Source: Planctomycetota bacterium
GTDB taxonomy: Bacteria > Planctomycetota > UBA8742 > SKZP01 > JAIOTL01
DNA: 6,368 bases
Direction: 5' to 3'
Assembly: GCA_021106775.1 (NCBI GenBank)
Contig: JAIOTL010000172.1
Coordinates: 1 to 6,368 of the forward strand
Every line of letters starts with the position of its first letter. Position 1 is the stretch's first letter. The position numbers were made by a program, and so were the translations under genes. Positions 5,265 through 6,368 of the stretch are shown in pieces. The notes under the pieces were generated by a model, which saw only the letters and a list, made by a program, of their open reading frames with translations, searched no databases and was not told the DNA's origin.

Positions 5265-5687
5265 ATGGCTTTGTCCACACAAGAGATTATCGAGAAGATT
5301 TTGGAGGATGACCCGAGATTTCATCCGAACGCGTATTTTTTTCTGCTCAAATGCCTGAATTTCAGTGTGCAGAAGCATGAATCTCAGTTCAATGAGGATG
5401 AGACCGGTCAGCAAAAGCACGTGTCAGGACCGCAGCTTCTTGAGGTGATACGTGAGATTGCTCTTCGAGATTTTGGTTACATGGCACGCAAAGTCTTTGA
5501 AATTTGGGGGATTATGGAGTCTGGAAACTGGGGCACGATTGTTTATAATCTTATCGAGGCTCAGCTTCTCAGTAAATCGGATAGCGATAGTTTGTCGGAT
5601 TTTTCAGGTGTTTATGATTTTGAGGAAGCCCTTGACCAGGCATTTTTCAAAGAGAAAATATACAAGTTACGCGACGATTATTATTAA
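5265..5687 (+). CDS. Minf_1886 family protein (Verrucomicrobia/Planctomycetes-restricted, TIGR04138-like)
   Basis: This 140-residue soluble protein matches what I know of the Minf_1886 family, which is largely confined to the PVC superphylum and has no assigned biochemical role. Family-like features in order are 'IIEKILEDDPRFHPNAYFFL' (8-27), KHVSGPQLLEVIREIALRDFG (51-71) in two parts around the HVSG core (52-55), 'ARKVFEIWGI' (74-83), 'GTIVYNLIEAQLL' (90-102) and 'FSGVYDFEEALDQAF' (113-127). The length is typical of the family. There is no signal peptide, membrane segment or catalytic motif I recognise, and the pattern is mostly helical. The start is supported by GGGG at 5256-5259 and by the promoter elements upstream. 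It reads in the same direction as miaB, 52 bases away, and divergently from pyrE. A link to either pathway would be inference from position only. Confidence 0.85.
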   Translation: MALSTQEIIEKILEDDPRFHPNAYFFLLKCLNFSVQKHESQFNEDETGQQKHVSGPQLLEVIREIALRDFGYMARKVFEIWGIMESGNWGTIVYNLIEAQLLSKSDSDSLSDFSGVYDFEEALDQAFFKEKIYKLRDDYY

Positions 5688-5739
5688 TTATTCACATTCC
5701 ACATAATTCATTTAGTTAAATTTTTCAAACAGAGCAAAT

Positions 5740-6368
5740 ATGTACAAAGTATTCTTAAGAACTTTCGGCTGTCAGATGAACGTGCATGACTCCGAGCTTA
5801 TCAAGGTTGACCTGCTTCGTGCGGGTTATGAGTTTACCGAAAAAGCATCCGAAGCGGACATAATTTTGTTTAACACATGCGCGGTTCGTGAACATGCGGA
5901 AGACCGCGTACAGAGCCATATCGGTGCACTCAGGAAATATCTGGAGAACAAGCCCAAACTCGTTGTTGGACTCATGGGGTGCATCGCTCAGCATTTAGGC
6001 AAGATGTGGGCGGGGAAATATCATTATTTGAAGCTTATTATCGGGACACATCAGCTTCATCGAGTACCTGCGATAATTGAGGAACATTTCGCTACGGGCA
6101 AGAGAATTATTGAGACCGACGAAGATTATGATGTCAAATTCAGCCGAAATTTCGAATGTGAGGGTAGCAATTTCGCTGCGAGCATCGCGGTTATGCGGGG
6201 TTGCGACCACAACTGCTCATATTGTATCGTGCCCAGAGTTCGCGGGAAAGAAATTCACCGTAATTTTGATGATATTATCGAGGAAGCAAAAAAACTCGTT
6301 GATGCTGGGTTTTCGCAAATAACGCTCCTCGGACAGAATGTTGATTCATATGGTCGCAAGCTGAAACC
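5740..6368 (+). CDS. miaB: tRNA-2-methylthio-N6-dimethylallyladenosine synthase MiaB (partial, 3' end outside window)
   Basis: MiaB is a radical-SAM methylthiotransferase that adds a methylthio group to N6-isopentenyladenosine at position 37 of tRNAs reading codons that start with U. The 209 codons present include the N-terminal UPF0004 domain with its three cluster cysteines, C11 (TFGCQMN), C47 (FNTCAVRE) and C81 (LMGCIAQ). The radical-SAM motif CxxxCxxC is at C155, C159 and C162 (RGCDHNCSYCIVP), followed by 'RGKEIHR' and 'LLGQNVDSYG' (196-205). 'IGTHQLHRVP' (101-110) is typical of MiaB rather than of RimO or MtaB. The rest of the radical-SAM domain and the TRAM domain lie beyond the window. 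The start at 5740 fits the family N-terminus; AGAG (5731-5734) five bases upstream is only a weak ribosome-binding site. It may be co-transcribed with the preceding gene. No internal stop is present. Confidence 0.93.
   Translation, partial: MYKVFLRTFGCQMNVHDSELIKVDLLRAGYEFTEKASEADIILFNTCAVREHAEDRVQSHIGALRKYLENKPKLVVGLMGCIAQHLGKMWAGKYHYLKLIIGTHQLHRVPAIIEEHFATGKRIIETDEDYDVKFSRNFECEGSNFAASIAVMRGCDHNCSYCIVPRVRGKEIHRNFDDIIEEAKKLVDAGFSQITLLGQNVDSYGRKLK

Noticed and set aside
5172..5420. Upstream extension of the pyrE reading frame, which stays open and has an ATG at 5420
   Set aside because: The extra 83 residues do not resemble the family, cover the promoter region and overlap the start of the divergent Minf_1886-family gene. 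The start at 5171 has a ribosome-binding site and matches the usual PyrE length.

Overview
The window looks like chromosomal DNA from a bacterium of the PVC superphylum (Planctomycetota, Verrucomicrobiota, Lentisphaerota), from a fairly AT-rich lineage, probably known only from a metagenome. Two protein-level clues point there. The first is a small protein at 5265-5687 that I recognise as the Verrucomicrobia/Planctomycetes-restricted Minf_1886 family (TIGR04138). The second is an 'LADWC...ARKALGF...GKW' segment in the exported protein at 3520-4449, a style of sequence I associate with Planctomycetes. The exact phylum is inference.

Layout. Bases 1-288 hold the C-terminal end of a plus-strand gene ending in a beta-sandwich, carbohydrate-binding-like module. 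Bases 289-1017 are non-coding. The first ~550 bases are packed with short palindromic sequences of types that recur in unrelated bacterial genomes, partly framed by an imperfect 19-base inverted repeat (300-318 and 800-818). The rest is an AT-rich leader. Bases 1018-3468 encode an 816-residue PP2C/SpoIIE-type serine/threonine phosphatase whose roughly 500 N-terminal residues are acidic, cysteine-free and probably disordered. A predicted exported protein of unknown function follows 51 bases downstream on the same strand (3520-4449). A hairpin at 4456-4475 separates it from a convergent minus-strand orotate phosphoribosyltransferase gene, pyrE (4494-5171). From a short divergent promoter region (5172-5264) the Minf_1886-family gene runs rightwards, followed 52 bases later by miaB, which is cut by the window end.

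How the genes relate. pyrE (UMP synthesis) and miaB (tRNA thiomethylation) are housekeeping genes, and the Minf_1886 gene may be co-transcribed with miaB. The phosphatase probably belongs to a partner-switching or similar phospho-signalling circuit, but no anti-sigma kinase, STAS antagonist or sensor gene is visible here. The most unusual items are the phosphatase's very long acidic N-terminus and the repeat-filled intergenic region. I see no CRISPR array, transposase, tRNA or rRNA.
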